Assembly: GCA_030696505.1 (NCBI GenBank)
Contig: JAUYSD010000268.1
Span: 1-34,596 of the forward strand
DNA: 34,596 nucleotides
Reading direction: 5' to 3'
Source of the DNA: Sulfuritalea sp.
Lineage (GTDB): Bacteria > Pseudomonadota > Gammaproteobacteria > Burkholderiales > Rhodocyclaceae
Positions 8,279-18,275 of the stretch are shown here, piece by piece. The position numbers were made by a program, and so were the translations under genes. Position 1 is the stretch's first letter. Each line of letters starts with the position of its first letter. The notes under the pieces are model-generated. The model was not told where the DNA came from and made no database searches. It was given only the letters and a program-made list of their open reading frames with translations.

Positions 8279-8427
8279 GATTCCCAACCTCCAAGAGGGT
8301 TTACCCGGAAACCGGAAACGGACGGAAAACAAAGTTTCAGATCAGGCCGATGCCCACGTGGGCGGGCGTTACGCCGAAACTGAAGGACCGTCAGGAGAGA
8401 CAATCTGCGCTGAAAACCAGCCGCGCA

Positions 8428-8469
8428 ATTGTAGCCAATTTGACCAGAGGGCGCACCTTAGGCTATTTT
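8428..8469. promoter_or_regulatory. Overlapping divergent promoters for xseB (+) and the Rieske gene (-)
   Basis: Rightward: TTGACC at 8440-8445, a 17-18-nt spacer, then CTATTT/TATTTT at 8463-8469, about 50 bp before xseB. Leftward: TACAAT (ATTGTA on the plus strand, 8428-8433) would serve the Rieske gene, with no good -35. The two elements nearly touch, so the polymerases could compete. The 240-bp gap 8279-8518 holds no other gene that I can see. Confidence 0.5.
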
Positions 8470-8518
8470 TACGGTTTTCCCTTGCCGCTGGTCACCGTTT
8501 TCGGCCAAGGCTTCACTC

Positions 8519-8815
8519 ATGGCCACACTCCCGAACCCTGCTCCAGACACCGATTCAGCAAGCGCAAGCCCGTCGTTTGAAAGCGCCCTCAGCGAACTGG
8601 AGGGCATCGTCGCCGCGATGGAAGCCGGTCAAATGCCCTTGCAGGACGCGCTGGACGCCTACAAGCGCGGCGCGGCGCTGTTGCGCCAGTGTCAGGCCAC
8701 CCTGGCCGCGGCGGAGCAGCAGATACGCATCCTGGACGCCGATGGCTTGCGCGACTTCGATGCCGCTCAGCTAGCCCCGGGGGATGCCGGAACCGACGGC
8801 AAACAGGAAGGCTGA
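8519..8815 (+). CDS. xseB: Exodeoxyribonuclease VII small subunit
   Basis: This 98-aa protein is the small subunit that joins XseA to form the single-strand-specific exonuclease VII. The conserved core FESALSELEGIVAAMEAGQM, PLQDALDAYKRGAALLRQCQ and the coiled-coil end LAAAEQQIRIL cover residues 20-75. The N-terminal ~18 residues and acidic C-tail are variable extensions. It is the first gene of xseB-ispA-dxs, an arrangement widespread in proteobacteria. Confidence 0.95.
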   Translation: MATLPNPAPDTDSASASPSFESALSELEGIVAAMEAGQMPLQDALDAYKRGAALLRQCQATLAAAEQQIRILDADGLRDFDAAQLAPGDAGTDGKQEG

Positions 8816-8822
8816 AACGCTC

Positions 8823-9707
8823 ATGGATTTCTTGACCTGGATGGACACCATCCAGCAGCGCACCGAGTCGGCCCTGGAAGCCGCCCTGCCCGCGCCCGAC
8901 CTCGCGCCCGCTCGACTGCATGACGCCATGCGCTATGCGGTGCTGGGCGGCGGCAAGCGCGTGCGTCCCCTGCTGTGCCACGCGGCCGGCGCGATCTTCG
9001 ATGTCGACAGCAAGGTTCTGGACGCACCGGCGATCGCCGTCGAGCTGATCCACGCCTATTCGCTGGTGCATGACGACCTGCCCTGCATGGACGACGACGA
9101 CTTGCGCCGCGGCAAGCCCAGTTGCCATGTCCAGTTCGATGAAGCGACAGCCCTGTTGGTCGGCGACGCCTTGCAGACGCTGGCATTCCAGACGCTTTCG
9201 ACTCGCCTCGCCGGCATCGCCGCGGCGCGCCAGGTGGACATGCTGCATCTGCTCGCGCTCGCCTCCGGATCGCGCGGCATGGCCGGCGGCCAGGCCATTG
9301 ACCTCGCCGCGGTGGGCCAGCAGCTGACCATCGGCGAGCTGGAATACATGCATATTCACAAGACCGGCGCGCTGATCCGCGCTGCAGTATTGCTGGGCGC
9401 CCATTGCGGCGAAGCTGCGCCGGATGCCTTGGAGCACCTGCGGCATTTTGCCAACCGTATCGGACTGCTGTTTCAGGTGGTTGACGATATCCTCGACGCC
9501 GAAGCCAGCACCGCCACTCTGGGCAAGACCGCCGGCAAGGACGCCGCGCAGAACAAACCAACCTACGTCAATATCCTTGGCGCAAGAGAAGCGAAAACCA
9601 TGGCAAGCAAACTGAGACAGGACGCGCACGACGCACTGGCGCCGTTCGGCGACTCCGCCCGGCGCCTGCATGAACTTGCCGATTTCATCGTCGAGCGGAC
9701 TTTCTGA
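8823..9707 (+). CDS. ispA: Farnesyl diphosphate synthase (polyprenyl synthetase)
   Basis: The 294-aa enzyme condenses isopentenyl diphosphate with allylic diphosphates in the cytoplasm to make farnesyl diphosphate. The first aspartate-rich motif is [16 protein letters not shown] (near residue 84) and the second is VVDDILDAE (near 221). The [10 protein letters not shown] substrate site is near residue 42. The start was set at ATG 8823, which matches usual IspA N-termini; the track's 8784 would overlap xseB by 32 nt. The stop overlaps the dxs start by one base (TGATG), coupling it with dxs, which supplies the precursor. Confidence 0.95.
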   Translation: MDFLTWMDTIQQRTESALEAALPAPDLAPARLHDAMRYAVLGGGKRVRPLLCHAAGAIFDVDSKVLDAPAIAVELIHAYSLVHDDLPCMDDDDLRRGKPSCHVQFDEATALLVGDALQTLAFQTLSTRLAGIAAARQVDMLHLLALASGSRGMAGGQAIDLAAVGQQLTIGELEYMHIHKTGALIRAAVLLGAHCGEAAPDALEHLRHFANRIGLLFQVVDDILDAEASTATLGKTAGKDAAQNKPTYVNILGAREAKTMASKLRQDAHDALAPFGDSARRLHELADFIVERTF

Positions 9708-11569
9708 TGAGCTATCCGCTGCTCGACTGCATCCAATCCCCTGCCGATCTGCGTGCACTGGAACGCGACCAGTTGCCCCAGGTCGCCGCCGAACTGCGGG
9801 CCTTCCTGCTCGAATCGGTGTCGAAGACCGGCGGGCACCTGTCTTCCAACCTCGGCACGGTAGAGCTGACCGTGGCGCTGCATTATGTGTTCGACACGCC
9901 CGAGGACAGGCTGGTGTGGGACGTCGGGCATCAAACCTATCCGCACAAGGCGCTGACCGGCCGCCGTGCCGGCATGGAACGCCTGCGCATGAAGGGCGGC
10001 GTGTCGGGCTTTCCGCGCCGCAGCGAGAGCGAATACGATACCTTCGGCGTCGGCCATTCGTCCACCTCGATCTCCGCCGCGCTGGGCATGGCCGTCGCGG
10101 CGCGCAACCGTGGCGAGGAACGGCGCGTCGCCGCCATCATCGGCGACGGTGCGATGTCGGCCGGCCAGGCCTTCGAGGCGCTCAACAACGCCGGCGTGAT
10201 CGATGCCAACCTGCTGGTCATCCTCAACGACAACGACATGTCGATCTCGCCGCCGGTGGGCGCGCTCAACAAGTATCTGGCGCGCCTGCTGTCGGGCGGC
10301 ACCTTCAATGCTGCGCGGCGCGCCGGAGAAAAGGTGCTGGCTTCGATGCCGAACGTCCTCGAATTCGCCAACCGCGTCGAGGAGCACGTCAAGGGCATGA
10401 TCTCGCCGGGTACCCTGTTCGAGGAATTCGGCTTCAACTACCTCGGACCGATCGATGGTCATGACCTCGATGCGCTGATCCCCACGCTGCAGAACCTGCG
10501 CAGACTTAAGGGTCCGCAGTTCCTCCACGTCATCACCCGCAAAGGCCAGGGCTACAAGCTCGCCGAAGCCGACCCGATCCTTTACCACGGGGTCGGCAAG
10601 TTCGATGCCGTGAATGGCATCGATGCGGGCAAGGCGTCCGGCCGACTGACCTATACCCAGGTGTTCGGCGACTGGCTGTGCGATCAGGCACAGGCCGATC
10701 CGCGCGTGATCGGGATTACACCGGCAATGCGGGAAGGCTCGGGCATGGTCCGCTTCGCCCATGAGTTTCCCCGGCGCTACTTCGATGTCGGCATTGCCGA
10801 ACAGCATGCGGTCACCTTTGCCGGCGGGCTCGCCTGTGAGGGCATGAGGCCGGTGGTCGCGATCTATTCGACCTTTCTCCAGCGCGCCTATGACCAGCTG
10901 ATTCACGACATCGCCCTGCAGAATCTTCCGGTGGTGTTCGCCATCGACCGCGGCGGGCTGGTCGGCGCCGATGGCGCCACGCATAACGGCGCCTTCGACT
11001 TGTCTTACCTCACCTGCATCCCCAATATGGTGGTGATGACGCCGAGCGATGAAAACGAATGCCGCAAGATGCTCTCCACCGCGCTGACCCTGAACGGACC
11101 GAGCGCGGTGCGCTATCCGCGCGGTAGCGGCCCTGGAGCCGCCATTGAGCCGGGGCTGACGACCCTGCCGACGGGCAAGGGCGAACTCCGGCGCCAGGGG
11201 CAGCGAGTCGCTCTGCTGGCCTTCGGCGCCATGCTCGCACCGGCGCTCAAGGCAGCCGCAACGCTCGACGCCACGGTCGCCAATATGCGCTTTGTCAAAC
11301 CATTGGACAGCAAGCTAGTCGAAGAACTTGCCGCAAACCACGAATTGCTGGTTACGATAGAAGAAAATGCCTTGATCGGTGGCGCCGGCGCCGAAGTGGC
11401 GCGCGCCCTGGAAAACTCGGGTCTGCGTACTCCCCTGTTGCGCCTGGGACTGCCGGACCATTTCATCGACCATGGCGATTCGGCCTTGCTGCTGGCGGAA
11501 ATCGGCCTCGACGAAGCGGGTATTGTGCGTAGCGTCGAAGCGCGACTGGCCGCCGAAATTAATAGTTGA
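9707..11569 (+). CDS. dxs: 1-deoxy-D-xylulose-5-phosphate synthase
   Basis: This 620-aa ThDP enzyme condenses pyruvate and glyceraldehyde 3-phosphate in the first step of the MEP isoprenoid pathway. Motifs visible are GGHLSSNLG (~43), [15 protein letters not shown] (~72), the ThDP/Mg site [18 protein letters not shown] ending in LNDNDMSI (~150-180), and the PYR-domain glutamate in [15 protein letters not shown] (~366). The length is standard and the order xseB-ispA-dxs is canonical. The isoprenoid precursors also feed quinone and undecaprenyl synthesis. Confidence 0.97.
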   Translation: MSYPLLDCIQSPADLRALERDQLPQVAAELRAFLLESVSKTGGHLSSNLGTVELTVALHYVFDTPEDRLVWDVGHQTYPHKALTGRRAGMERLRMKGGVSGFPRRSESEYDTFGVGHSSTSISAALGMAVAARNRGEERRVAAIIGDGAMSAGQAFEALNNAGVIDANLLVILNDNDMSISPPVGALNKYLARLLSGGTFNAARRAGEKVLASMPNVLEFANRVEEHVKGMISPGTLFEEFGFNYLGPIDGHDLDALIPTLQNLRRLKGPQFLHVITRKGQGYKLAEADPILYHGVGKFDAVNGIDAGKASGRLTYTQVFGDWLCDQAQADPRVIGITPAMREGSGMVRFAHEFPRRYFDVGIAEQHAVTFAGGLACEGMRPVVAIYSTFLQRAYDQLIHDIALQNLPVVFAIDRGGLVGADGATHNGAFDLSYLTCIPNMVVMTPSDENECRKMLSTALTLNGPSAVRYPRGSGPGAAIEPGLTTLPTGKGELRRQGQRVALLAFGAMLAPALKAAATLDATVANMRFVKPLDSKLVEELAANHELLVTIEENALIGGAGAEVARALENSGLRTPLLRLGLPDHFIDHGDSALLLAEIGLDEAGIVRSVEARLAAEINS

Positions 11570-11595
11570 GTAAATTCGTCGGATAATGATATAGT
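11566..11595 (+). promoter_or_regulatory. Possible folE2 promoter
   Basis: TTGAGT (11566-11571, overlapping the dxs stop) is followed after 18 nt by TATAGT (11590-11595). An overlapping GATAAT (11582-11587) is an alternative -10. It lies about 54 bp before the folE2 start and would let folE2 be expressed apart from dxs. Confidence 0.5.
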
Positions 11596-11648
11596 CGTCA
11601 GCCCAACTCCGACAACCACCCCAAATCAGAATGAATTGCAGGAATCCC

Positions 11649-12455
11649 ATGGTCCCACCCGAAAAATCCGTCATTGCCGACGTTCAAAGCACCCCGGATT
11701 CGCGCCAGTTGCCGATCAACAAGGTCGGCATCAAGGACATACGCCATCCGTTCAAGGTATTGGACAAGAGCGGCGGCGTGCGTCATACCATCGCCAACTT
11801 CAACATGTATGTCGGGCTGCCGCATAATTTCAAGGGCACCCACATGTCGCGTTTCGTCGAGATTCTCAACTCGCACGAGGAAGAAATATCGGTCGAGAGC
11901 TTCGAGACCATGTTGCGCGAAATGGTCACCCGCCTGGAGGCGGCGACCGGGCATCTCGAAATGAGCTTCCCGTATTTCATCAACAAGGTGGCACCGGTAT
12001 CCGGCGTCAAGAGCCTGATGGATTACGACGTGACCTTCATCGGCGAAATCATCGAAGGCGGCCGCTACCGGCAGACCATCAAGGTCGTGGTCCCGGTCAC
12101 GAGCCTGTGCCCCTGCTCGAAGAAGATCTCCGAGCGAGGCGCGCACAACCAGCGTTCGCACGTCACCATCACCGCAACCACCAACCAGCTGGTGTGGATC
12201 GAGGACATTGTGCACATGGCCGAAACCCAAGCTTCGTGCGAGCTGTTCGGGCTGCTCAAGCGCCCCGACGAGAAGTTCGTCACGGAGCGGGCCTACGACA
12301 ATCCGAAATTCGTCGAGGATCTGGTGCGCGATGTTGCCGGCGCACTCAATGCCGACCCGCGCATCGATGCCTATGTGGTCGAAAGCGAAAACTTCGAATC
12401 GATCCATAACCATTCGGCCTATGCCCTGATCGAGTGGGACAAGAAGCGCTTCTGA
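11649..12455 (+). CDS. folE2: GTP cyclohydrolase FolE2 (type IB)
   Basis: This 268-aa enzyme converts GTP to 7,8-dihydroneopterin triphosphate for folate and other pterins. The family start [18 protein letters not shown] is at about 20-37. The conserved cysteine segment [19 protein letters not shown] is near residue 150, and a C-terminal [13 protein letters not shown]-like stretch (here [13 protein letters not shown]) closes the protein. I chose ATG 11649 over 11631 because AGGA lies 5 nt upstream of it. Type IB enzymes work with metals other than zinc and are often zinc-repressed, but I cannot confirm a Zur site. No folE1 is in the window. Confidence 0.93.
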   Translation: MVPPEKSVIADVQSTPDSRQLPINKVGIKDIRHPFKVLDKSGGVRHTIANFNMYVGLPHNFKGTHMSRFVEILNSHEEEISVESFETMLREMVTRLEAATGHLEMSFPYFINKVAPVSGVKSLMDYDVTFIGEIIEGGRYRQTIKVVVPVTSLCPCSKKISERGAHNQRSHVTITATTNQLVWIEDIVHMAETQASCELFGLLKRPDEKFVTERAYDNPKFVEDLVRDVAGALNADPRIDAYVVESENFESIHNHSAYALIEWDKKRF

Positions 12456-12493
12456 TCCGACCCGACCGAGGCTTTGCTGATTGTTCCAAACGC

Positions 12494-12531
12494 AACGGGC
12501 CGCCCGGAGTATCCTCCGGGCGGCCCGTTTT
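12494..12531 (+). terminator. Rho-independent terminator after folE2
   Basis: A perfect 16-bp stem AACGGGCCGCCCGGAG / CTCCGGGCGGCCCGTT with a TATC loop is followed by TTTT. It lies between convergent folE2 and rplS. It may stop transcription from both sides, though the minus-strand T tract is poor. Confidence 0.88.
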
Positions 12532-12568
12532 GCCGTCTGCTGCCGAATCAGGTCCGGCGCGTGGGTTC

Positions 12569-12943
12569 TCAGGCGGCGGGAGTAACCCTACGGGTGAGCT
12601 TTTCCTTGATGCGCGCCGACTTGCCGGAGCGATCGCGCAGGTAGTACAGCTTGGCGCGACGCACGTCGCCGCGACGCTTGACCTCGATGCTGGCAATCAG
12701 CGGCGAATAGGTCTGGAAGGTGCGCTCGACGCCCTCGCCGGACGAAATCTTGCGCACGATGAAGTTCGAATTGAGACCGCGATTGCGCTTGGCAATGACG
12801 ACGCCTTCGAAAGCCTGGACACGCTTGCGATCGCCTTCGACCACATTCACGTTGACGATCACTGTGTCGCCCGGTGCGAACGCGGGGACGGTCTTGCCCA
12901 GGCGTTCGATTTCTTCGTTTTCGAGTTGCTGAAGCAGGTTCAT
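12569..12943 (-). CDS. rplS: 50S ribosomal protein L19
   Basis: This 124-aa protein is L19, at the 30S-50S interface. Conserved segments are [40 protein letters not shown] and [20 protein letters not shown]. It is the last gene of rpsP-rimM-trmD-rplS, with 87 bp separating it from trmD. The 16-bp hairpin about 40 bp past its stop is the likely transcript end. Confidence 0.97.
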   Translation of the reverse strand: MNLLQQLENEEIERLGKTVPAFAPGDTVIVNVNVVEGDRKRVQAFEGVVIAKRNRGLNSNFIVRKISSGEGVERTFQTYSPLIASIEVKRRGDVRRAKLYYLRDRSGKSARIKEKLTRRVTPAA

Positions 12944-13030
12944 GCTTTACTCCATCATTTATGGCTGCGGTTACTGCCCGCCAACCTTGCGCCCAGAGCA
13001 GGACCGACAAGGTCCTGATACGCGCCGTTT

Positions 13031-13798
13031 CTAATTGCCTTGCCGCTGGAATTCCGCCAGCAGTTCGGCCTCTTCACTACTCAACACCCTCGTCTCCAGG
13101 AGATCCGGGCGCCGTTGCCAAGTCCGTCCCAGCGCCTGCTTCAGGCGCCAGCGGCGGATTCTTTCGTGGTTGCCGGACAACAAGACATCCGGCACCGTCG
13201 ATCCTTCATACACTTCCGGCCGCGTGTAATGCGGACAGTCCAGCAAGCCGGCGGCAAATGAATCCTCCACCGCCGAAGCCTCGTCATTCAATGCACCCGG
13301 CAACTGCCTGATGCAGGCGTCCATCAAGGCCATCGCCGCCAGTTCGCCGCCGGAAAGCACAAAATCCCCCAGCGACAACTCCTCATCCACGCAGCGCTCG
13401 ATCAGCCGCTCGTCAATTCCCTCGTAGCGTCCGCAAAGCAGAATCGCCCCCGAGCTTGCCGCCAGTTCCACCACCCGCCGCTGGGCAATTGGCGCCCCTT
13501 GCGGCGATAGATAAATCACCTTCGGCGTAGTGCCAGCGGCAACTCCTGCGGCCGCTTTTACCGCCGCCTTGGCCGCACCGATCGCCTGTTCCAGCGGCGA
13601 GGCCATCATCACCATGCCGGGACCGCCGCCGTAGGGCCGGTCATCCACCGTGCGATGCAAATCCTGCGTCCATTGCCGCGGATTCCAGCACTCGAGTTGC
13701 CACAAGCCACGCTCCAACGCCCGCCGTGTTATTCCCGATGCCGTAAGTGCCGCAAACATCTCGGGGAACAGCGTGATGACGTCGAAACGCAAGCTCAC
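13031..13798 (-). CDS. trmD: tRNA (guanine-37-N1)-methyltransferase TrmD
   Basis: This SPOUT enzyme methylates G37 of tRNAs that read CNN and GGN codons, using S-adenosylmethionine. Visible motifs are [12 protein letters not shown] at the start, [13 protein letters not shown] (~50), the knot region [14 protein letters not shown] (~120) and [16 protein letters not shown] (~140). I chose GTG 13798, overlapping the rimM stop as GTGA, giving 255 aa; the track's TTG at 13813 would add MGRRL. The overlap suggests translational coupling with rimM. Confidence 0.95.
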   Translation of the reverse strand: MSLRFDVITLFPEMFAALTASGITRRALERGLWQLECWNPRQWTQDLHRTVDDRPYGGGPGMVMMASPLEQAIGAAKAAVKAAAGVAAGTTPKVIYLSPQGAPIAQRRVVELAASSGAILLCGRYEGIDERLIERCVDEELSLGDFVLSGGELAAMALMDACIRQLPGALNDEASAVEDSFAAGLLDCPHYTRPEVYEGSTVPDVLLSGNHERIRRWRLKQALGRTWQRRPDLLETRVLSSEEAELLAEFQRQGN

Positions 13799-14301
13799 CA
13801 GTCGCCGCCCCAATCGACGCGGATCAGGTCTCCCGCAACATCCACCGCCTTCACTACCTGTTCGACGAAGGGCAACAAACGTTCATGCTCGCCGTCAACC
13901 ACTACCAGCACCTGATTCGCGCCCGTCTCGATCAAAGACTTGACCCGGCCCAGGGGCTGGTCCTGCATATTCTTCACTCCCAGGCCGACCAGATCAGCCC
14001 AGTAGTATTCGTCCTGCGCCGGCGCCGGCAAAGCCTCGCGCGGCGCACCGAAATAACAGCTGCCCAGCGCCTCGGATGCATCGCGATCGTCGATGCCGAC
14101 CAACTTCGCCACGACGCCATCGCCGTGCCGCTTGACCGCTTCGATCGCGCGTGCCTGCCACTTTTCTGCCGGGGCATCGACATCCGCGGAAAACCACCAC
14201 TGCGGCATCGTCTTCCAGGCCTCGGGGTCATCGCCGAAGGGATGAACCCGCAGCCAGCCTTGCACCCCGAACGGGGCGACTATGCGCCCCAACACAATCA
14301 T
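13795..14301 (-). CDS. rimM: 16S rRNA processing protein RimM
   Basis: This 168-aa protein helps 30S maturation and binds S19. The N-terminal RimM barrel begins [19 protein letters not shown], and the PRC-like C-terminal barrel contains [21 protein letters not shown] and LLPFVEQVV. It lies 5 bp after rpsP and overlaps trmD by 4 nt. Confidence 0.95.
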   Translation of the reverse strand: MIVLGRIVAPFGVQGWLRVHPFGDDPEAWKTMPQWWFSADVDAPAEKWQARAIEAVKRHGDGVVAKLVGIDDRDASEALGSCYFGAPREALPAPAQDEYYWADLVGLGVKNMQDQPLGRVKSLIETGANQVLVVVDGEHERLLPFVEQVVKAVDVAGDLIRVDWGGDW

Positions 14302-14306
14302 GCGAT

Positions 14307-14561
14307 TCAGGCAGCCTTGGTCGCCGCGGCCTGCTTGACCAGACGCGCGGCAGTCGGCGACAGCTGGGCGCCATGCCCCTGCCAGAAAGCCAGGCGCTCG
14401 GTATTGATTACCAGCCCCTGCTCGTTGGCGGCGGCGACGGGATTGTAATAACCGATGCGTTCGATGAAGCGGCCATCGCGACGGTTGCGCGAATCAGCCA
14501 CCACCATATTGAAGAACGGGCGCTTCTTGGCACCGCTGCGGGCGAGACGAATAACAACCAT
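14307..14561 (-). CDS. rpsP: 30S ribosomal protein S16
   Basis: This 84-aa protein is S16, recognisable from [39 protein letters not shown] and the end [12 protein letters not shown]. The start was set at ATG 14561, the family N-terminus, preceded by AAGAGAA. The track's long upstream extension (to 14822) is out of keeping with S16 length. It is the first gene of the operon. Confidence 0.97.
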   Translation of the reverse strand: MVVIRLARSGAKKRPFFNMVVADSRNRRDGRFIERIGYYNPVAAANEQGLVINTERLAFWQGHGAQLSPTAARLVKQAAATKAA

Positions 14562-14946
14562 GGTGTTCTCTTGAAAAGCCGGAAAGCCGGCGATTTTATT
14601 GCAAAAACCCGGAGAAAACAAGGCGTAGCGTCGGCCATTTTGCCGGCCGTGGCGCGACCGGGCCACCCGCCATGCCGGCAGCCGTGCCTGGAAAGCGCCT
14701 CGCGGCCCGTCCGCGGTATGCGGCTCGCCACCTGGGACGACCACCAAATTCGCCGTCCCGCCAAGTTCGTTGGAGAAGGCACGAACAACATCGGCTTCCC
14801 GAAAAGCCTGGGCCACAATCACGCCACCATGAGGAATCGCCGGGCCTGGCCGGTTGCAAGCTACTCATCCCGGATTCCTTTCAACCTAAGATAAAATGTC
14901 CGGATTCCACTAGAATAATACTTCGATCCCGGCCGTTGAGATCATC
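14562..14946. other. 385-bp intergenic region between rpsP and the 504-aa protein gene
   Basis: The left ~60 bp hold the rpsP promoter and leader. The right ~60 bp are AT-richer, with TAAAAT (14892-14897) and TAGAAT (14911-14916) as possible -10 boxes for the rightward gene, neither with a good -35. The middle ~230 bp are GC-rich and open in several frames on both strands, but none gives a protein I recognise, and none has a convincing start. I see no RNA gene there. Confidence 0.6.
14593..14621 (-). promoter_or_regulatory. Sigma-70 promoter for the rpsP-rimM-trmD-rplS operon
   Basis: On the minus strand TTGTTT (14621-14616) is followed after exactly 17 nt by TAAAAT (14598-14593). It gives a leader of about 25 nt before rpsP. 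That leader contains a short GCCGG-cttt-CCGGC hairpin followed by TTTT. Confidence 0.65.
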
Positions 14947-16461
14947 ATGCGCCGCAAGAAGACCCCTACTCCACCGCCGATCCAGCTTCAGCAAGTGCTG
15001 GATTGGCTCGTCGAGCCAACGCAGGACGATCCCCTGCTTGACCTGGTCCCCGTGCGCAACCACATTGCGGCGATCGATGGGCTGGAACTTCCCGCCCTGC
15101 ATCGTCTCAAGATCTACGAACTGCTCCAGCAGCGTTCCGCGCGTATTGACGATGCGCTGATACCGATGTTGCTCGATGTCAAGCTACCCCTGCCGGTTCA
15201 CCTGGGAACCGTCGCCCAGGGCTTGATCAGCCTGCGCGCCGAACTGGGCGAAGCATGGTTGAAGCTCGCCGACGAGGCCGACCCGCAGGAACTTGCCCGC
15301 GTGCATCGCAGCAGTGCACAGATTTGCCTGCAGGGAATGCTAAATCTGTCGCGGCAATTCATTGCCGCCTTGCTGGTGGCGATTCCGATGCCTACGGGTT
15401 TCTGGCGCAATATCCAGGCTTTGTATCATTGCGCCCATAAGTCAGTCGACCCGACGGCGACCCTCCCCGTCGAAATCAGCGCGATCCATGCACGCTTCAG
15501 GGCCATGCTGGCGCTCACCGCGGCGCAACCCGAAGGGCTCACCCCGCGCGAAATCGTTTTCCTCGCGGAATATCTGGAGATACACGCAGCCCTTGCCAGG
15601 ATAGACATGATCTGTCCCGAGAGCGCCGGCGACTGGTTCTGGCTCGACGCCAATCTTGATCAGCCGCCGGTTGCGCTGGAACGCATGAGGCCGGCGGGCC
15701 AAAATTGTCTGTTCTTCCGCTTTGGCGAACTTGCCGAACAGGCGACGCGACATCTCGACCAACTTAACGACGGCGTACCGCCGGCATCGCTCGGACTGCC
15801 ACTGCAAGCCGCCGGTGCCGACTACCGCAACGCGCTGGAACGGGCTCGCAAATGCTGGGCAGCGCCGCGCCGACGTACTTTCAATCGCCGCGCCCAGTCG
15901 CTGCCCGTCGAGGTTTGCACCCAGCTCAGTTCCCTTTGGTCGTCGCTGGAAAGCGGTTCCCATCAGGAGGCGGATTCCTGCGCCTGCGAATTGACCTACA
16001 GCGACTGGACGATACTCAATGACGGTCCCTCGGGCTACGCGATCGTACATGTCGTCGGCGGGATCACCGGAATCGTGGCGGGCTGCGCCGTAGGTTTGCG
16101 CACCGGCAACGGCGCCGCCTGGCAGATTTGCCTGGTGCGCTGGGCGCGCAGCAAAAGCAGCAGCCAACTTGAGTTGGGGCTGGAGGTCCTTGCGCCGTCG
16201 GCCATACCGGTCAGGATACAGGCTCTCGGCAATCGCAATTCGGAACCGCCGGTACCCGCCTTGCTGCTTCCGCCGCTGCCAAGCCTCAACCGCAGCGAAG
16301 CGATCCTGGCTATGCGAGGCGACTACAACGCCCGGCCATTCACCTTGCTGCAGGAAAGTGCAGACAACCTGCTCGTCGCCGAATGCATGCCGCAGCGTAG
16401 CCTCATCGAAACCTCCAGCGTCGAAGTCTTTGAATTCACTCGCAACCTGGCGGCCAATTAG
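14947..16461 (+). CDS. Uncharacterised 504-aa protein, possible PilZ-like C-terminal barrel
   Basis: I do not recognise this protein with certainty. The basic, proline-rich start (RRKKTPTPPP) is followed by a mostly helical region to about residue 330 without membrane segments. Residues about 350-430 look like a beta-barrel: WTILNDGPSGYAIVHVVGG, GCAVGLRTG, AAWQICLVRWAR and QLELGLEVLAPSAIPVRIQ. That pattern (a 'note the gap/gain' strand, W-x-I-x-x-V-R-W, then a strand with LGLE-L) recalls PilZ-type cyclic-di-GMP receptors of proteobacteria, but I cannot see a clear RxxxR-D/NxSxxG pair. It is monocistronic, and its stop overlaps the convergent yihY stop by 4 nt. A cytoplasmic regulatory role is a guess. 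Confidence 0.7.
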   Translation: MRRKKTPTPPPIQLQQVLDWLVEPTQDDPLLDLVPVRNHIAAIDGLELPALHRLKIYELLQQRSARIDDALIPMLLDVKLPLPVHLGTVAQGLISLRAELGEAWLKLADEADPQELARVHRSSAQICLQGMLNLSRQFIAALLVAIPMPTGFWRNIQALYHCAHKSVDPTATLPVEISAIHARFRAMLALTAAQPEGLTPREIVFLAEYLEIHAALARIDMICPESAGDWFWLDANLDQPPVALERMRPAGQNCLFFRFGELAEQATRHLDQLNDGVPPASLGLPLQAAGADYRNALERARKCWAAPRRRTFNRRAQSLPVEVCTQLSSLWSSLESGSHQEADSCACELTYSDWTILNDGPSGYAIVHVVGGITGIVAGCAVGLRTGNGAAWQICLVRWARSKSSSQLELGLEVLAPSAIPVRIQALGNRNSEPPVPALLLPPLPSLNRSEAILAMRGDYNARPFTLLQESADNLLVAECMPQRSLIETSSVEVFEFTRNLAAN

Positions 16462-17279
16462 GCACGTGCGGCTTGCGGCAACTCGGCGACAATCAATGCG
16501 CCGATCAGGATCACGCTCCACGATGCATAGAGCCAGACCAGAAACACTGGAATTGCGGAGAAGGCGCCATAGACCACCGCATTCACCGTGAATCCGGTAG
16601 CGATATACAGCGTGAACAACTTCTGCAGACCGACAAAGCCCAGCGCAGCGGCCGCTCCGCCAAGACCCGCATGCCAGGCCACTACCCGCTTGTTCGGTAC
16701 GCCCCAATAGAGCAGGCCGAACAGGGCGGTCATGAACGCGTAAGGCAGGAGACCGCGAATGACGAAGGCATTCACCCAGCGCGGCTCGTCGACCAGGCCA
16801 AGCGATACCCCTGCTACGAACGATATCGCGGCGATGCTGGCACCGAACACCAGCGGTCCGAGCAACAGCGCCAGGCCGTGCATGGCCAAGCGTCGCAATA
16901 GCGGACGCCCGGACTTGACCCGCCAGATGTGGTTGAATGCCCGTTCTATGGTCAGCATCTGCATCAGCGCAGTAGCGCCAAGCACCACGATCCCAAGCAC
17001 AGTCACGCGGCCGGCACGAGACGCGAACTGCCCGATGTACTTGGCGATTATGGCGCCGGCCTTCTCAGGCAACAGATTGGCCAGCAAAAACTTCTCCAGC
17101 GCGGAACCAAGTCCAACCCCAACCGGGAACAAGGAGATCAGCGCAAACGCTGTTGCGATCATCGGCACCAGGCCAATCAGGGTGGCGAAGGAAAGTGCCG
17201 CCGCCGTCTGGACGCAATGCTCGTCGTGAAAACGACCTATTGTCCGCACGATCAGCCGGAAGGGTGCTAGGAGCCACAT
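16458..17279 (-). CDS. YihY/virulence factor BrkB family inner-membrane protein
   Basis: This is a 273-aa polytopic membrane protein with about six helices. The family start is present (residues 18-45: HDEHCVQTAAALSFATLIGL, then VPMIATAFALI), as are the middle IERAFNHIWRVKSGR and the late AVVYGAFSAIPVFLVWLYASW. Homologues were once called ribonuclease BN, but that enzyme is a different protein; the function is unknown. I used ATG 17279 (MWLLAPFRL) instead of the track's 17327, which would run into wrbA. It is divergent from wrbA with 28 bp between the two starts. Confidence 0.88.
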   Translation of the reverse strand: MWLLAPFRLIVRTIGRFHDEHCVQTAAALSFATLIGLVPMIATAFALISLFPVGVGLGSALEKFLLANLLPEKAGAIIAKYIGQFASRAGRVTVLGIVVLGATALMQMLTIERAFNHIWRVKSGRPLLRRLAMHGLALLLGPLVFGASIAAISFVAGVSLGLVDEPRWVNAFVIRGLLPYAFMTALFGLLYWGVPNKRVVAWHAGLGGAAAALGFVGLQKLFTLYIATGFTVNAVVYGAFSAIPVFLVWLYASWSVILIGALIVAELPQAARA

Positions 17280-17299
17280 ATAATCGGATTCTACTGGAG
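17279..17299 (+). promoter_or_regulatory. -10 box and ribosome-binding site for wrbA
   Basis: A perfect TATAAT (17279-17284) overlaps the yihY start codon and precedes GGAGG (about 17296-17299) and ATG 17308. The -35 position is a poor match, so an activator or another sigma factor could be involved. Confidence 0.45.
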
Positions 17300-17307
17300 G
17301 CCCGTAA

Positions 17308-18258
<951 letters not shown>

Positions 18259-18275
<17 letters not shown>

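Noticed and set aside
11571-11620. Zur-like box before folE2 (GATAATGATATAGT)
   Set aside because: Only a weak dyad is present; the -10 box explains the AT-rich stretch equally well. A motif search against known Zur sites would be decisive.
14562-14822. Extended rpsP ORF (171 aa) reaching to 14822
   Set aside because: S16 is about 80-90 aa and its start is ATG 14561; the extension crosses the rpsP promoter and resembles nothing I know.
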